Assembly: GCA_002376595.1 (NCBI GenBank)
Contig: DFNY01000216.1
Coordinates: 14,278-21,292, forward strand
Direction: 5' to 3'
From: Jonesiaceae bacterium UBA3555
GTDB taxonomy: Bacteria; Actinomycetota; Actinomycetes; Actinomycetales; Cellulomonadaceae
Length of the DNA: 7,015 nt
Part shown: positions 5,541-7,015 of the stretch, piece after piece
Layout of the letters: each line of letters begins with the position of its first letter
How positions within the stretch are numbered: position 1 is the stretch's first letter
Made by a program: the position numbers and the translations under genes
Notes under the pieces: generated by a model
Databases searched by the model: none
What the model was told of the DNA's origin: nothing
What the model saw: only the letters and a program-made list of their open reading frames with translations

Positions 5541-5546
5541 AAGGAG
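5541..5546 (+). promoter_or_regulatory. Ribosome binding site of the VanY-like gene
   Basis: AAGGAG sits six bases before GTG at 5553. No other start with comparable support exists in this frame, so it fixes the N-terminus. Confidence 0.8.
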
Positions 5547-5552
5547 CAGTAC

Positions 5553-7015
5553 GTGGACGCACAGCACACGAACCTTAGTTCGTCGCTGCCTACTCGTAGG
5601 TCTTTGCGCACCGCTGCGTCTATATCAACTCCCGCAGATGCGCCACACGGTGACTCGCACACCGATGCAGTTCAGGTTCCACTGACTAGGCGTCAACTAC
5701 GTGAACGCTCGCTGAATTCGGCCTCAACATCACATGCAAATCCAGCACTTGAGATACAGGCGAACGAGAAACTTACAGCCGAGCACGTTACTCCAGCTCC
5801 AGCAACTCGCGCTCAGTTGCGACGCGCCCGTCAAGATGAGCAGATTCAGTTCGTAGTTCCACAAGTCGAAATCGAACCAGATAGTACGGGTGGCTCTGCT
5901 CAAGGCACCGTCAACTTAGAACTGGAAGCAGACGGCGTCCAAGCCCTGGTTGCCGACGAAGACTTAGACGTTGCCGCGGTATTGGCTCGCGTGAAGGCGA
6001 AGCTCCCCGAACACTTCCTCGAAATCGACGAACCTAACTCGACTGCTGAAGTGAGCGAAATTCACTTCCAAGAAGAACACGCTGACGCTACACATGTGCC
6101 TGCAGCCCACTCAGTTTCTGCAGTTAACTCAGTATCTGACTTTGCGGATCGATTTGAGGACTATGCACGTTCCCACTCGGCGCACGTTGCCAACGCTTCG
6201 GCTCCACACGTTGAGCCTGAAAATATTTCAGGCCCACTGAATGACGACACCGCAGTCCTCGATTCAGTTAAGGCCGAAGCATCAGCAGTAGTTGAGCAAA
6301 TCCCGTCCGAAACGACAGCGGTTCATGCCTCGCTGGCAGACACTCACACTGCGTTGCGAGCCCCAGCAGTACGAATGGGAGCGCTTGGTCGTGCTACCAA
6401 ACCAGCTGTTACTCACGAGAACGCGAACGCACCTTTAGGTTCGGCTAGGCCGCATCCGCGTCGTAACCAATGGGTTCCGCGGCTCGCAGTTCTAGGCACA
6501 CTGGGTCTGGCCACAATCGCATTCCCAACAATCTCCTACTTGGATGACCAGCAAGCCGCAGTTGCACAAGTTGCACCTGAAGTAGTAGCAGCGAACATCG
6601 GCCCAAGTGTCGTCGAGATTGTGAACGCATCCACGGTATCCAATGACGTCCCATCGTCCATTGCACAGTTGGTATCAGAAGACGCACGCGCCTACCTCGT
6701 AGCATCACGAAGCGAAGAGCGAGTGCCCCTCGAAGGCTGCGAAGCCACCGGACTGGTGTACGGCACCAACGGCAAGATTGACACTTCCAAGCTGTGCCAA
6801 ATTGCTAAGGGACACTACCTGCAACCAGAAGCTGCCAACGCATATGCGGAACTCTCAGACGCATTCGAGGCACGCTTCGGTGAGAAACTCTGTGTAGTTT
6901 CCTCCTACCGCACCATGACGGACCAATACCGCATGAAGGCAACGCGCGGCTCGTACGCAGCGCCTCCGGGATACTCCAACCACGGGTGGGGAACCGCAAT
7001 CGACCTCTGCGGCGG
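5553..7015 (+). CDS. Membrane-anchored VanY-like (M15B) D,D-peptidase with long cytoplasmic tail (partial, C-terminus off the right edge)
   Basis: The 488 residues present predict a type II membrane protein that would trim D-Ala-D-Ala ends or cross-links of peptidoglycan outside the cell. Residues 1-308 are low-complexity, rich in Ala, Ser, Glu and His, and probably disordered. They carry three related motifs: TRRSLR (14-19), TRRQLR (45-50) and TRAQLR (85-90). Basic residues R303, R304 and R310 precede one membrane helix (about 311-329), which places the tail inside. A roughly 110-residue spacer leads to the M15 core SSYRTMTDQY (450-459) and PGYSNHGWGTAIDL (472-485), in which H477 and D484 are the expected zinc ligands. 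The catalytic glutamate and third ligand lie past the window. Four cysteines (396, 415, 447, 486) occur only on the outer side and may form disulfides. GTG at 5553 has AAGGAG six bases upstream. The long leader suggests post-transcriptional or multi-factor control. The tail is far longer than in ordinary VanY proteins. Confidence 0.88.
   Translation, partial: MDAQHTNLSSSLPTRRSLRTAASISTPADAPHGDSHTDAVQVPLTRRQLRERSLNSASTSHANPALEIQANEKLTAEHVTPAPATRAQLRRARQDEQIQFVVPQVEIEPDSTGGSAQGTVNLELEADGVQALVADEDLDVAAVLARVKAKLPEHFLEIDEPNSTAEVSEIHFQEEHADATHVPAAHSVSAVNSVSDFADRFEDYARSHSAHVANASAPHVEPENISGPLNDDTAVLDSVKAEASAVVEQIPSETTAVHASLADTHTALRAPAVRMGALGRATKPAVTHENANAPLGSARPHPRRNQWVPRLAVLGTLGLATIAFPTISYLDDQQAAVAQVAPEVVAANIGPSVVEIVNASTVSNDVPSSIAQLVSEDARAYLVASRSEERVPLEGCEATGLVYGTNGKIDTSKLCQIAKGHYLQPEAANAYAELSDAFEARFGEKLCVVSSYRTMTDQYRMKATRGSYAAPPGYSNHGWGTAIDLCG

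Larger units (their letters stand above)
5183..5552 (+). other. 370-bp gene-free region: end of CNNM operon plus promoter and structured leader of the peptidase gene
   Basis: No convincing coding frame was found on either strand. No classical terminator with a T tract follows the CNNM stop. The region holds a long-range inverted repeat (5201-5212 with 5285-5297), a promoter candidate (5283-5311) and hairpins at 5340-5385 and 5455-5493. Two overlapping hairpins at 5499-5523 lie shortly before the ribosome site at 5541. Short motifs recur: CGGGTG at 5203, 5212 and 5234, its complement CACCCG at 5290 and 5459, and TTTCAC in either orientation at 5287, 5323, 5342 and 5378. Confidence 0.7.

Noticed and set aside
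1..7015. Mobile element, CRISPR array, phage or toxin-antitoxin system
   Set aside because: No transposase, integrase, regular direct-repeat array or paired toxin/antitoxin ORFs were seen; gene content and style are consistent across the window.

Overview
The window reads as chromosomal DNA of a moderate-GC actinobacterium. By eye the GC content is a little over half. The evidence is the family flavour of the genes: a BcrA-like ABC ATPase, an OmpR-type response regulator overlapping a HAMP histidine kinase, a tandem CNNM/CorC pair, and a membrane-anchored VanY-like peptidase whose cytoplasmic tail carries TRRxLR motifs. GTG starts and strong AGGAGG-type ribosome binding sites also fit. I cannot name the genus. 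No mobile element, rRNA, tRNA or CRISPR array is visible.

Left block (1-2534, minus strand): a response regulator (1797-2534) overlaps its sensor kinase (700-1800) by four bases. Fifty-one bases downstream of the kinase begins the ATPase of a BcrA-like ABC transporter (648 to beyond the left edge). That gap holds a near-perfect 19-bp palindrome (663-681). The kinase has almost no extracytoplasmic loop. The block therefore looks like an envelope-stress or drug-sensing two-component system with a transporter next to it.

Middle block (2779-5182, plus strand): two overlapping genes encode CNNM/CorC-family (DUF21-CBS) membrane proteins. The first is full length with a C-terminal CorC_HlyC domain; the second lacks that domain. 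A possible 41-codon small ORF (2651-2776) precedes them and contains the ribosome binding site of the first. The 244-bp gap 2535-2778 separates this block from the divergent response regulator and must hold both promoters.

Right block (5183-7015, plus strand): a 370-bp gene-free region holds a plausible promoter at 5283-5311, several strong inverted repeats, four TTTCAC boxes and five CGGGTG/CACCCG motifs. It leads into a GTG-started gene for a VanY-family (M15B) D,D-peptidase that runs off the right edge. This protein has a tail of about 308 residues on its predicted cytoplasmic side, one membrane anchor and an extracellular peptidase domain.

Envelope function is the common theme: sensing and export on the left, membrane ion-transport or stress proteins in the middle, peptidoglycan trimming on the right. 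The least explained parts are the leader of the VanY gene and its long cytoplasmic tail.
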